Shown piece by piece: positions 34,306 to 41,988 of a stretch of 64,000 bases of DNA; the stretch's first letter is position 1, and each line of letters begins with the position of its first letter. A program made the position numbers and the translations under genes. The notes below the pieces were generated by a model. The model saw nothing but the letters and a program-made list of their open reading frames with translations, did no database searches and was not told where the DNA came from. Origin of the DNA: Verrucomicrobiales bacterium (lineage in GTDB: Bacteria; Verrucomicrobiota; Verrucomicrobiia; Limisphaerales; UBA11358); contig JAQTQB010000001.1 in the NCBI GenBank assembly GCA_028712475.1, positions 186,001 through 250,000 of the forward strand, written 5' to 3'.

Positions 34306-34536
34306 ATGAGTAAGATGGAAATTCTGGCGGAATTGCCAAAGCTCGAACTGGCGGATCGCCGCGAAATCTTCGACCGCATTTGCGAGATGGAAGAACGCGA
34401 TTTGCTCAACGGCGGCGCGACAGATGCGGAAAAAGCCCTGCTTGACCGCGAGCTGGAGGAATACCGCCGCAATCCCGAAGCCGGTTCGAGTTGGAATGAA
34501 GTCGAAGCCAGGTTGCGCAAACCGTCGCAGTCGTGA
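34306..34536 (+). CDS. Addiction-module antitoxin (TIGR02574-like)
   Basis: A 76-residue helical antitoxin: MEILAELPKLELADRREIFDRI with a C-terminal EEYRRNPEAGSSWNEVEARLR tail, characteristic of the addiction-module component family paired with ParE/RelE toxins. The matching toxin gene downstream is truncated, so this antitoxin appears orphaned. Confidence 0.8.
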   Translation: MSKMEILAELPKLELADRREIFDRICEMEERDLLNGGATDAEKALLDRELEEYRRNPEAGSSWNEVEARLRKPSQS

Positions 34537-34670
34537 ACTGGCGCGTCATCATCCGGCCAAATGCGGAGGCGGATTTGTCGGAGGCGCAGGCTTGGTATGA
34601 ATCCCGGCGCGCAGGTTACCTAGAAGAAACGTTTGATGTGCATGAAGTCCACACGCGCTATGCCAATTAA
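34533..34670 (+). pseudogene. Truncated ParE/RelE-type toxin
   Basis: A GTG overlapping the antitoxin stop opens a 45-codon frame beginning MNWRVIIRPNAEADLSEAQAW, the N-terminus of ParE-like toxins. After YESRRAGYLEETF the similarity ends and the frame stops, well short of the usual 95-100 residues. The 3' half is replaced by the sequence of the next small membrane genes, so the toxin is very probably dead. Confidence 0.78.
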
Positions 34671-34788
34671 AATAATTCGGTGGCTGGCTGTTCCGCCTGC
34701 GGTTGGACTCATTGCCGGCGTATTTCATTTATTTTTTCGACGTAGCGAGAAGCAGGGTTATCAAAATTGCAAAGGCCACCATCTATGA
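34660..34788 (+). CDS. Small single-membrane-segment protein, coupled pair member 1
   Basis: A 42-codon frame reads MPIKIIRWLAVPPAVGLIAG and then VFHLFF, one membrane segment, followed by a basic/polar tail. Its stop overlaps the next start as ATGA, implying translational coupling. An ATG at 34642 gives six further residues. It overlaps the end of the truncated toxin. No family is recognised; real expression is uncertain. Confidence 0.5.
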   Translation: MPIKIIRWLAVPPAVGLIAGVFHLFFRRSEKQGYQNCKGHHL

Positions 34789-35045
34789 GAAGTTTTTTAC
34801 ATGTGCTTGCTGGAGTCACGACCATCGCTAGCATGAATATCGGGTTTTTTAAGATTCTCGTCTTTCTTTATCATCAGTGGGGCTGGATAGGTGTAGCGGG
34901 CGGTCTTACGTTCGTTCCTCCAATCTTTATTTGCCCAATTTGGGAGTGGGTAACGACGGGACATTATGCGACATTCTTGCTTATCTACGTTCTAGGTTTT
35001 GGTGGTGCTATTTCATGCAAATTTATTAATGATTACCGTTTCTAA
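34785..35045 (+). CDS. Small three-segment membrane protein, coupled pair member 2
   Basis: An 86-residue hydrophobic protein (MRSFLHVLAGVTTIASMNIG, then two more membrane segments near residues 32-52 and 60-78, ending CKFINDYRF). It overlaps the upstream small gene by the ATGA start-stop. DNA is A+T-rich. Function unknown. Confidence 0.58.
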   Translation: MRSFLHVLAGVTTIASMNIGFFKILVFLYHQWGWIGVAGGLTFVPPIFICPIWEWVTTGHYATFLLIYVLGFGGAISCKFINDYRF

Positions 35046-35104
35046 CTGCACTTGAATAACAAGTTCCTGCACTCGAAACGGAAACATCAGTGGCAATTGA
35101 AAAA

Positions 35105-35431
35105 TTAAGGCCGCGCGGCGGGGGTGGTGCGATGAAATGCCAGTGAAATCAAAAGGACGATGCCAGCCGCGATGTCCAAGTTGTGCCAAGTCGCGCGTTG
35201 AAAATGAAATGGTAAAAGCGGATTGAAGAGCAGGCCGACCACGACGTAGCCGGGCGCGAACGACGGCCAGATGCGTTCCCGGCAAAGCCAGAGGCCCCAG
35301 CAGCAAGTGAGAAAGACCATCCAGCGCGTGAAGATGTAGAAGTTGTAGGGCTGTCTGGCCGTCGCATAAAAAGCGAGGGCGGCAGCGAGGCAGCGAACGA
35401 CCATGAAGGTGATGCGAACTTGCGGCGACAT
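35105..35431 (-). CDS. Small membrane protein, DUF6804-like
   Basis: A 108-residue protein with four short hydrophobic segments (VRCLAAALAFYATAR, MVFLTCCWGLWLC, FAPGYVVVGLLFNPL and LDIAAGIVLLISLAF). The NPLLPFHFQRATWHNLDIAAG signature fits the DUF6804-type small membrane family. The start is set at MSPQVRITF; upstream methionines at 35494 and 35521 are possible but add polar sequence without similarity. It faces the next gene divergently. Confidence 0.65.
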   Translation of the reverse strand: MSPQVRITFMVVRCLAAALAFYATARQPYNFYIFTRWMVFLTCCWGLWLCRERIWPSFAPGYVVVGLLFNPLLPFHFQRATWHNLDIAAGIVLLISLAFHRTTPAARP

Positions 35432-35520
35432 ATAAAATAGACCGCTCACTGTTGGCCGAAAACCTGATTGCTGGCAACTTCTTTCGCTTTTCATTTCGCC
35501 GCCGTTTCTTAAACTTTGCA

Positions 35521-35553
35521 CATGGGAAAGTGTGGAGATAAGAAAATAAATTT
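35521..35553. repeat. CATGGGAAA leader, copy 1
   Basis: CATGGGAAAGTGTGGAGATA then AGAAAATAAATTT precedes the start of the 35554 gene. The near-identical sequence at 38932-38965 precedes the second module copy, so the flank was duplicated too. Confidence 0.78.
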
Positions 35554-36168
35554 ATGAGTTACGATGTTTCATCTCGTGCTTACCTGACACGCGCGAAATT
35601 AAATTTCGATTCTGGAAATAATGAATCGTTGTTTTACGCTGCATTTGAACTTCGGTGTGGAGTCGAGGCCAGACTTAAAGAATACGTCGTAAAAACAAAA
35701 GATGGGGTTTCACTTCGCAAGATTCCGTGGGAGATAGAAAAGCTCAAAAAAATTTTAGCCAAATCATCCAACATTCACGATAAACGCTTTGTCTTTATTT
35801 TTACCCACCCCAAGACAAAGGAAAAGCATGATGTCATTTATAATCCCGTTTCCAGCAAACTTAGTAAAATTGCCAAAGCACTTGGCGACTACTTGCACAG
35901 TGTGGATCAAAATCGAGTGCTGAAACCATTGTTCTTTTCGGAATTCCGGCAACTGCTCAAACAAGGCATTCAAGAATTAGAGATAGCAACTGCTGGAACA
36001 CTTATTGCACCGCCAATGATTAGTTCTGGAATAATGAAGTTCAAATTTGAAAAGGATCGAATACCAAGCCTGCTTAAAGACCCTGAAATAAATAAATTTA
36101 CGTTTCAATACAAAGTTACAAAAACACCAATGCCGGGTGATCTGTTTGTTGCTGTAAAACCAATCTGA
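35554..36168 (+). CDS. Hypothetical protein upstream of the first receiver gene
   Basis: A 204-residue soluble protein, lysine-rich and encoded by A+T-rich DNA. The N-terminus (SSRAYLTRAKLNFDSGNNES and FYAAFELRCGVEARLKEY) looks like a helical HEPN-like or HI0074-like bundle, but I see no clear catalytic R-x-4-6-H motif. The C-terminal 60 residues are beta-like. It ends eight bases before the multi-receiver gene, so the two are probably one transcript. Function unknown. Confidence 0.66.
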   Translation: MSYDVSSRAYLTRAKLNFDSGNNESLFYAAFELRCGVEARLKEYVVKTKDGVSLRKIPWEIEKLKKILAKSSNIHDKRFVFIFTHPKTKEKHDVIYNPVSSKLSKIAKALGDYLHSVDQNRVLKPLFFSEFRQLLKQGIQELEIATAGTLIAPPMISSGIMKFKFEKDRIPSLLKDPEINKFTFQYKVTKTPMPGDLFVAVKPI

Positions 36169-36176
36169 AACTTCTG

Positions 36177-38279
36177 ATGGAAAAAAAGGGAAATTTTGCA
36201 TTGGTGCGAAAGTCGTCAAGCGCGATTGAAAAAGTTGCGCCCGGCGCGAAGCGCATTTTGTCTGGCATGGTTGCGGACGCGCACGCACTGGCGAAAAATA
36301 AGGAGCGGAAAAAACTACGAATCGTTGTCCTGGATGACGAGGAAGGACCGAGACGAAGCTGCGTGGCAATGTTCAAATCCTGCTGGCCAAATGGGGCGGA
36401 AATACTTGAATTTGAAAACGCTCATGACGCTTGGCAGGAATTGTCACGCGCCGACCCCGATCTTTTTATTACAGATATTACGCACCCCGGAATGACGTGC
36501 CTAGACACGCTCACGGGGTTGGCTGAAAGAAAAGTCAAATACCCCGTGCTGGTTATATCAGCGAGACTTGGATTAGAATTGGAAGCAGAAAAATATCCAG
36601 AAGCGGCAGCTTATATCCACGAGTTAAAACGTGATCGGAGGCCGAATCTTCACGTCTATTTTTTGCCCAAGCCTTACACGCCTAAAGAATTTCAGACAGC
36701 TTTGGAAGCTGCTTTGAAAATCCCGCGCGCTTCTGCGGGGCAGGATGAAATCATGTCCCTCAAGACAAGTCTTGCGGCAGAGATTAAACCCAAATTTTCT
36801 GTTGCAGTTTGTGGAGTCAGTCCTTACACAGAATTTTATAATGAATTATTGAAATCCCTTCTTCAAGAAGTGTTGCCAGATAACTTTGAGGTGGAATTGA
36901 ATAACTTCATATATGTAGACCGATTGCTTGAGGCGGCACAGAAAAGACAATTTAATTTGTATTTCATTTTTCTTAACCCTCGACTTCCCGGCGAATTTGA
37001 CGCTCACGAACTGATTGCACACCTCAAAACACGCTTTCAAAAGCCCATCGTGATTCTAACAAACGAATTCATTTACGGCCTGGACGCCGCTGCCGGATTC
37101 GAACAAGCAGGTGCAGATGCATTCTTTTCATTTTTGCCACCATTTCCACTAGAGGGGTTCAAAGAAGCACTTAAAGAATGCGTGGGTATGAAACAGCTTG
37201 CGGACATGCTCGCACTGGCGAAAAAGCCTTTCCCAAGAATCGTTCTCGCGTTCTCAAATCATATCCTGTTACAAAGCAACATTTCGCTTGTTATCAAAAG
37301 CAAATTTAAGGATTCAATAGTTTTGACTTTCGACGATTCTAAAAAGGCATGGCACAATTTATCACAAACAGACCCCAGCCTGCTCGTTGCGGATTACGAT
37401 ATGTTGAGATTAGGCGGGGAAGAAATGCTTCGTCATTTGCTGGATCGGAAGTCCACTTATCCAATTATTTTGCTCTGTAGAAAGGAGCACTTTAATTTGC
37501 CTGAACAAGATTTGCGTGAACACGAGTGCAAGAGGCGGGGGCTAAATGTGCAGTTCCTATTTGCGGATTACGATTCAGCTGCCGAAATAATCGTGGAAGC
37601 TTTGGAAACAGCATTGGAAAACCAGCGCGCTATCGTTGAATCAGACACGAAAGCTAATTTTCAAAATTTCCTGATGAACGAGGCTCTCGACTATCATGGT
37701 TTTAAGCGCTACTTCTTACGAAAGGCTGCGGAGTTGGGTCATATAGAAGCCATGTATCGCTGGGGTATGGATTTTGTGAGCGGAGACGGCTTCCCACAGG
37801 ACAACAAACAGGCTGCCTATTGGTTTAACAAAGCTGCGGAACGGGGACATGCAGGCGCGCAACTGTTTTTAGGAAAAGATGTGGAATATGCGCCGCTCAA
37901 ACGTCGCGGCAAGCTGTTGGTCGTGGACGATGAGGACGGGCCGCGCCAGTCTATGCGCGTGATTTTCAAGGACGAATACGATTTGTTAATGGCCGAGGAT
38001 GGGCCGACGGCTATCGAACTGGCGAAGCAACACGACGTCGATGTGGTCGTGACGAACATCCGCATGGCCGGGATGTCGGGCATTGAGATGTTGGAGCGGC
38101 TCAAATTGTTAAACCCAAACATCGAGGTAATTATATCAACGGCGTTCAGGACAACCGACACCGTCCGGCGGGCGTTCCGACTGGGTGCGTGTGATTACAT
38201 CAACAAGCCCTTTGACATTGCGACGATGCGCTACGCCGTCAGCAACGCGATGCAGCGTCGCACGCTCGAAATGAAATAG
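36177..38279 (+). CDS. Multi-receiver protein with Sel1 repeats and N-terminal tag
   Basis: A 700-residue cytoplasmic protein. Residues 7-41 form a tag (FALVRKSSSAIEKV and KRILSGMVADAHALAK) shared with the 39280 protein. Receiver 1 (about 47-190) is complete: VLDDEE, D100 in FITDITHPGM, S in VISAR and K in FLPKP. Two degenerate receivers (about 206-345 and 355-480) lack parts of the acidic pocket. Sel1-like repeats (about 510-568: GMDFVSGDGFPQDNKQAAYW and AAERGHAGAQLFLG) precede a last receiver (577-695) in which the phosphoacceptor aspartate is asparagine (N627, codon 38055-38057). No output or kinase domain is present. The next gene begins as a J-domain protein but is truncated. It reads as a protein-protein signalling hub. 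Confidence 0.84.
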   Translation: MEKKGNFALVRKSSSAIEKVAPGAKRILSGMVADAHALAKNKERKKLRIVVLDDEEGPRRSCVAMFKSCWPNGAEILEFENAHDAWQELSRADPDLFITDITHPGMTCLDTLTGLAERKVKYPVLVISARLGLELEAEKYPEAAAYIHELKRDRRPNLHVYFLPKPYTPKEFQTALEAALKIPRASAGQDEIMSLKTSLAAEIKPKFSVAVCGVSPYTEFYNELLKSLLQEVLPDNFEVELNNFIYVDRLLEAAQKRQFNLYFIFLNPRLPGEFDAHELIAHLKTRFQKPIVILTNEFIYGLDAAAGFEQAGADAFFSFLPPFPLEGFKEALKECVGMKQLADMLALAKKPFPRIVLAFSNHILLQSNISLVIKSKFKDSIVLTFDDSKKAWHNLSQTDPSLLVADYDMLRLGGEEMLRHLLDRKSTYPIILLCRKEHFNLPEQDLREHECKRRGLNVQFLFADYDSAAEIIVEALETALENQRAIVESDTKANFQNFLMNEALDYHGFKRYFLRKAAELGHIEAMYRWGMDFVSGDGFPQDNKQAAYWFNKAAERGHAGAQLFLGKDVEYAPLKRRGKLLVVDDEDGPRQSMRVIFKDEYDLLMAEDGPTAIELAKQHDVDVVVTNIRMAGMSGIEMLERLKLLNPNIEVIISTAFRTTDTVRRAFRLGACDYINKPFDIATMRYAVSNAMQRRTLEMK

Positions 38280-38309
38280 CGGCGGTGATCTGAATGGCGA
38301 AATTCTAAA

Positions 38310-38405
38310 ATGGCAACTAAACCGATACTTTACGTCAGTCCCGAACTGGATCAGTTACGCCAGCTTGTGGCGGGCGCGCGGGCGCAACTGGCTGAGTTGG
38401 CATAG
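38310..38405 (+). pseudogene. Truncated copy of the J-domain coiled-coil gene
   Basis: A 31-codon frame, MATKPILYVSPELDQLRQLV then AGARAQLAELA, matches the first 31 residues of the intact 40367 protein (MNANPIIYISPELEQLRQLV) and then stops. It sits 30 bases after the first receiver gene, where the intact copy sits 79 bases after the second. It is best read as the remnant of a duplicated gene. Confidence 0.82.
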
Positions 38406-38407
38406 CT

Positions 38408-38863
38408 ATGATGACCATGAAACAGATTCTGCGATGGCTTGCGGTATTGCCGGGAGCCATATTGGCCGGGTTTATTATTCTGTTCCCCGTCCACTGGGTC
38501 GCCATGTTCATTCACTACTTCGGGAACTCTGGCGATGGATTCATCACCACAAACGACGGCAGGAGCCTGCTGTCGCTATCCGCGATGCCACTCGAATCGC
38601 TGGAGAGGTTCATGGACGCACTATTTGTTCCCGGCACTATTGTAGCCGCAGGTTCTCGCATTGCTCCAAGATTTCATTTCGTTACCGCAGTCGTAATCAC
38701 CTTGCTCCTTGCCGGTTTGCTGGCTTTTCTCTTTGCCCAGCTAAGCTCTAATGACTCCGAGATAGTTGACTCGCCGTTTAGGATTGTCGTCACCATTATT
38801 TTGTGGCTTGTCGGTGTTATCGTCGCACTTTCATTTGCTCGTGAGCTTGACACAGAAACCTAG
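38408..38863 (+). CDS. Hypothetical membrane protein between the two modules
   Basis: A 151-residue protein with three membrane segments (MKQILRWLAVLPGAILAGFI; FVTAVVITLLLAGLLAFLFA; VVTIILWLVGVIVALSFA) and a periplasmic loop carrying a serine/leucine-rich stretch. No family recognised. It begins immediately after the truncated J-domain copy, so it may mark the breakpoint of the duplication. Confidence 0.66.
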   Translation: MMTMKQILRWLAVLPGAILAGFIILFPVHWVAMFIHYFGNSGDGFITTNDGRSLLSLSAMPLESLERFMDALFVPGTIVAAGSRIAPRFHFVTAVVITLLLAGLLAFLFAQLSSNDSEIVDSPFRIVVTIILWLVGVIVALSFARELDTET

Positions 38864-38874
38864 GGCCAGTCCTG

Positions 38875-38927
38875 TTTTTGGAAATTCGTTCGTGTATTTG
38901 GCGTGGTTCACGGTCAATCTGCCTCGG
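38875..38927. repeat. TTCGTTCGTG leader, copy 2
   Basis: TTTTTGGAAATTCGTTCGTG then TATTTGGCGTGG and a final GCCTCGG parallels the leader at 33970-34021. It is followed directly by the second CATGGGAAA leader. Confidence 0.75.
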
Positions 38928-38931
38928 CGCG

Positions 38932-38965
38932 CATGGGAAATGTGCGGCGATAAGAAAATAATTCT
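38932..38965. repeat. CATGGGAAA leader, copy 2
   Basis: CATGGGAAATGTGCGGCGAT then AAGAAAATAATTCT matches the leader at 35521-35553 with a few changes. It lies 20 bases before the DUF2971 fragment. Confidence 0.78.
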
Positions 38966-38985
38966 ACTGCCCGCGCCTAATTTTT

Positions 38986-39234
38986 ATGTTTGAAAGTATT
39001 GAAGCGAATTCAGCAAAGGCGATGACGGGATTGTTTAAGTATTTTCCTCCCGACAAGATGGACTTTTTTGAAAACCGTCTGGTGCTTCTCACTCCGCCAA
39101 AATTTCTAAACGATCCGTGGGATTTTTTTGCTGAGAGGACGAATGCGAATGGAGCCGGAGGTAAAGCAGCGACTCAACAATCTGCTATCTCAAGAGAACT
39201 TCAGGCATGTGCAGAAGCAGACAACAGGCGTTGA
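38986..39234 (+). pseudogene. N-terminal fragment of a DUF2971-like protein
   Basis: The first 50 residues (LFKYFPPDKMDFFENRLVLL and PPKFLNDPWDF) fit the N-terminus of DUF2971 proteins, which normally run beyond 200 residues. After DFFAERTNANG the sequence becomes unrelated and stops at 82 residues. It occupies the position that the 35554 gene has in the first module. Confidence 0.62.
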
Positions 39235-39279
39235 TAACAAAACTGGCGAACATATTTTGAAGCCTTTATCTTAATTGTC

Positions 39280-40287
39280 GTGAACGAAAGGAATGATTTT
39301 GCGCTAGTGCGAAAGCTGCCCAGTGCGGTTGAAAAAGCCGCGTCCGGCAGGAAGCGTGTTTTGTCCAGCATGGTTGCTGATGCGCTCGCACTTACAAAAC
39401 CAGTTTTCACAGTGTTGTTGTGCGATGACCAAATCAGTGATGCCGCTGAATTCGTAATCAAATTTGACTTGGAGAAAAAATACTCGATAAGATTTATCCG
39501 TTTCAGTAGTGCGACTGAACTATTGAAGCTGGCACGAGAGCAGCCTTTTGATCTTATTTTTCTTTATTTGGGCAATCTCTATTGGGACACGACGGCGCAT
39601 AAACCTTCCGTCAAAACAGCAAATACATTTGAGGCGTTTCGGGATCGTCTTGTGGCAAACGCACTAGAGGTTTTGGGAAATTTGAAGGCGCAATATGGAA
39701 AAGCAATTATCGCCACGCAGGGGATGGATTTAACGAAGCAATTTGAAGGCACAGGTGTTGACTTTCTTGTAATGCCCTTTTCTCTTGAAGCATTTCGAGA
39801 AATTCTAATATCAAATCTTCCGGCGCAATACGCCCACCCGCACGCAATGGCAAAAAAAAACACCGTAACTAAAACACGTCCGCTCCGAATCGTAGTGGTG
39901 GATCACGATGTCGTTTGGTTGCAGATGATGCGTGAGGTGATCCCGGTGTGTTTCAACGAAGCTGAAATCATGGCGATCTCTAGCCCGATGAGGGCATTGA
40001 GCAAGTTGGAGCTGCGCGACCCCGACCTATTAATCACGGCTGATAAAATGCCCCGCATGACCGGGGAACAATTGGTTCGCATACTGATAGCCAAGAATGT
40101 CAATTATCCAATTCTCGTGCATTCCGGCAATGATACGGCTCAACAGTGGGTGCGCAAGTATGCCAGCCAAGGTTTTAATGTCGGATTTCTGTCCATAGAA
40201 GACCTTGAGCGTGGGTTGAATGGATTGAAGCGTAGGATCGAAAAAATGCTGAACCGACAGCGTAGTGCAATTAAAAAATTGGTATAA
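39280..40287 (+). CDS. Two-receiver protein with shared N-terminal tag
   Basis: A 335-residue protein starting at a GTG. Residues 6-40 (NDFALVRKLPSAVEKAASGR and KRVLSSMVADALALTK) repeat the tag of the 36177 protein. Receiver-like domain 1 (about 42-190) has LLCDDQ but no phosphoacceptor aspartate at FDLIFLYLGN. Domain 2 (about 205-325) has VVVDHD, but the expected aspartate position in LLITADKMPRM is alanine (A254) with an aspartate one residue later, and the conserved C-terminal lysine is missing. Both are therefore probably pseudo-receivers. The intact J-domain gene follows 79 bases downstream. Confidence 0.82.
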   Translation: MNERNDFALVRKLPSAVEKAASGRKRVLSSMVADALALTKPVFTVLLCDDQISDAAEFVIKFDLEKKYSIRFIRFSSATELLKLAREQPFDLIFLYLGNLYWDTTAHKPSVKTANTFEAFRDRLVANALEVLGNLKAQYGKAIIATQGMDLTKQFEGTGVDFLVMPFSLEAFREILISNLPAQYAHPHAMAKKNTVTKTRPLRIVVVDHDVVWLQMMREVIPVCFNEAEIMAISSPMRALSKLELRDPDLLITADKMPRMTGEQLVRILIAKNVNYPILVHSGNDTAQQWVRKYASQGFNVGFLSIEDLERGLNGLKRRIEKMLNRQRSAIKKLV

Positions 40288-40366
40288 ACCACGCCATATA
40301 ATGAGCGAACGCCAAGACTCTTTTTGGGATTTTGGAAACTAAAATAAAAATCTTGCGAGATTCCAA

Positions 40367-41206
40367 ATGAATGCCAACCCAATCATCTACATAAGTCCAG
40401 AACTGGAACAATTGCGCCAACTCGTGGCGGGTGCGCGGGCGCAACTAGCGGAATTGGAAACGGATTACACCCGGGACAAATCGCGCGTGACTGCCGTGCA
40501 AGCCGCGTTGTTCCGGCTGTTGCGCGAGCATTATCAAAAGCGCGACCGGCTGCGGCTGGCCGTGGATTATCGCCAGAAGTTTTTGGATTCGTTTGTCCGC
40601 GACGACCCCGACGAAGTGGAGCAGGCCGAGAAGGATTTGAACCAGGCCAAGGCGCAACTGGACGAGGATTACGAAAAACTGGCGGCGGCGGCGGACCAGA
40701 AGAAACAACTGACCGCCGGGCAGGAAGCCGAGTTGATGCTGCTCTGGAAAAAACTGGTGAAGCTGTATCATCCCGACCGTTTCGCCAACGAGCCGGACAA
40801 GCTGGAGACGTATCACCAGTTGACCGCCGCCATCAACCAGGCGAAGGACAACGGCGACATCGCCACGCTGCGCGAAATCGCGGAACACCCCGCCGGCTTC
40901 CTGCTGCGACGCGGCTGGGCGACGCTGGATTTCACGGACGTGGAGGAACTGGCGCAACTGAAACGGCTGCACAAGACGTTGCTAAAGGAAATTACGGCGG
41001 TCACGGAATCGCTTAAAAAATTGCGCGCGAGTCCCGATTACGAACTTTGCCAGCTTGCCGATCAAAAACCCGGCGCGCTGGATAAACTGGCGGCGGAACG
41101 GGCAAAGCAGATTGAGCTTGAAATAACGGATCTGGAAAAGCAGGCGGAACGGCTGGCAAACGAAATCAAAAAGTTGTCCGGCAAGGCGGAGGGGGAAATT
41201 GTTTAG
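40367..41206 (+). CDS. J-domain protein embedded in coiled coils
   Basis: A 279-residue protein. The N-terminal motif NPIIYISPELEQLRQLV is also found in the truncated copy at 38310. Long coiled-coil helices (residues about 20-118) lead to a J-domain-like segment, LLWKKLVKLYHPDRFANEPD, with the HPD tripeptide at 135-137, and NQAKDNGDIATLREIAEHP closing it. A second coiled coil runs from about 195 to the end. J domains stimulate Hsp70 ATPase. The companion receivers and tag suggest a dedicated adaptor, which is inference. Confidence 0.84.
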   Translation: MNANPIIYISPELEQLRQLVAGARAQLAELETDYTRDKSRVTAVQAALFRLLREHYQKRDRLRLAVDYRQKFLDSFVRDDPDEVEQAEKDLNQAKAQLDEDYEKLAAAADQKKQLTAGQEAELMLLWKKLVKLYHPDRFANEPDKLETYHQLTAAINQAKDNGDIATLREIAEHPAGFLLRRGWATLDFTDVEELAQLKRLHKTLLKEITAVTESLKKLRASPDYELCQLADQKPGALDKLAAERAKQIELEITDLEKQAERLANEIKKLSGKAEGEIV

Positions 41207-41215
41207 CTGCCCGGC

Positions 41216-41803
41216 TTATCTCGCATAACTTGCGGGGCCGGTGATGATGCTGTCTATTTCTTGCAGCGGGCCCAGCGGTTTGACTTTGTTCTCATCGCGT
41301 GAGATCCGCGGATCGCCCGAGGAAAGTTTATACACCACCAGATCGTCTTTGATCAGGATCAGCCCTTTGAACTCCCAGCCCGATGTATGCGTCTGCCGCT
41401 TGAACCCGAAAATATCGAGAAACAGGCAGCCGTGGCGTTTATCCTTGGTGACATGCAATTCCACGAGGTAGGCCCGGCTTTTTTCCTTCGCCTCAATGCA
41501 TGCGCGCACGGCACCGGGCAGGTCTTCCTTGTGGATGGCGGCGTTGGGCAGGAATGTCTGGATGATGTCCACATAGGTGAGGATTTTCACGTTGGGGGAA
41601 AGCTTGGGATCAAAGTGCAGCAGCTGCAAATCTTCCACGGTGGTGTGGTAGGGTGTGATTTTTCCAAAAGCGATCTCCACGTCCTTGTAGGTTTTCCAGT
41701 GTGACACGGTGGTGGACTCGCTGTGGGGAAACAAACTTTTGCACCCCGCAGTCAGGAACATTCCCGCGAACACCAATATCACCATGAACACCCGCCATTT
41801 CAT
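41216..41803 (-). CDS. Putative lipoprotein of unknown function
   Basis: A lipoprotein signal (MVILVFAGMFLTAGCKSLF) places the lipidated cysteine near residue 21. The mature 170-residue part has a SmpA/BamE-like beginning (YKDVEIAFGKITPYHTTVED) but no certain family. It is convergent with the J-domain gene, nine bases away, and probably not part of that module. Confidence 0.74.
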   Translation of the reverse strand: MKWRVFMVILVFAGMFLTAGCKSLFPHSESTTVSHWKTYKDVEIAFGKITPYHTTVEDLQLLHFDPKLSPNVKILTYVDIIQTFLPNAAIHKEDLPGAVRACIEAKEKSRAYLVELHVTKDKRHGCLFLDIFGFKRQTHTSGWEFKGLILIKDDLVVYKLSSGDPRISRDENKVKPLGPLQEIDSIITGPASYAR

Positions 41804-41988
41804 AACGACGCCTTTCTCTCAAGCAACGACCGGCGGACTGCGAACTGCAATTTTACCGAAAATCGTCATCTGGAATAACTTACTGCACAATCGAAACGTA
41901 TCAAGCGGGGCTGTGAAAGACTTTGCCGATCGGAGCCGTCATCGCGCGGACTCGACTTTCAGAGAAATTTCAATTGAAATGACCGGCG

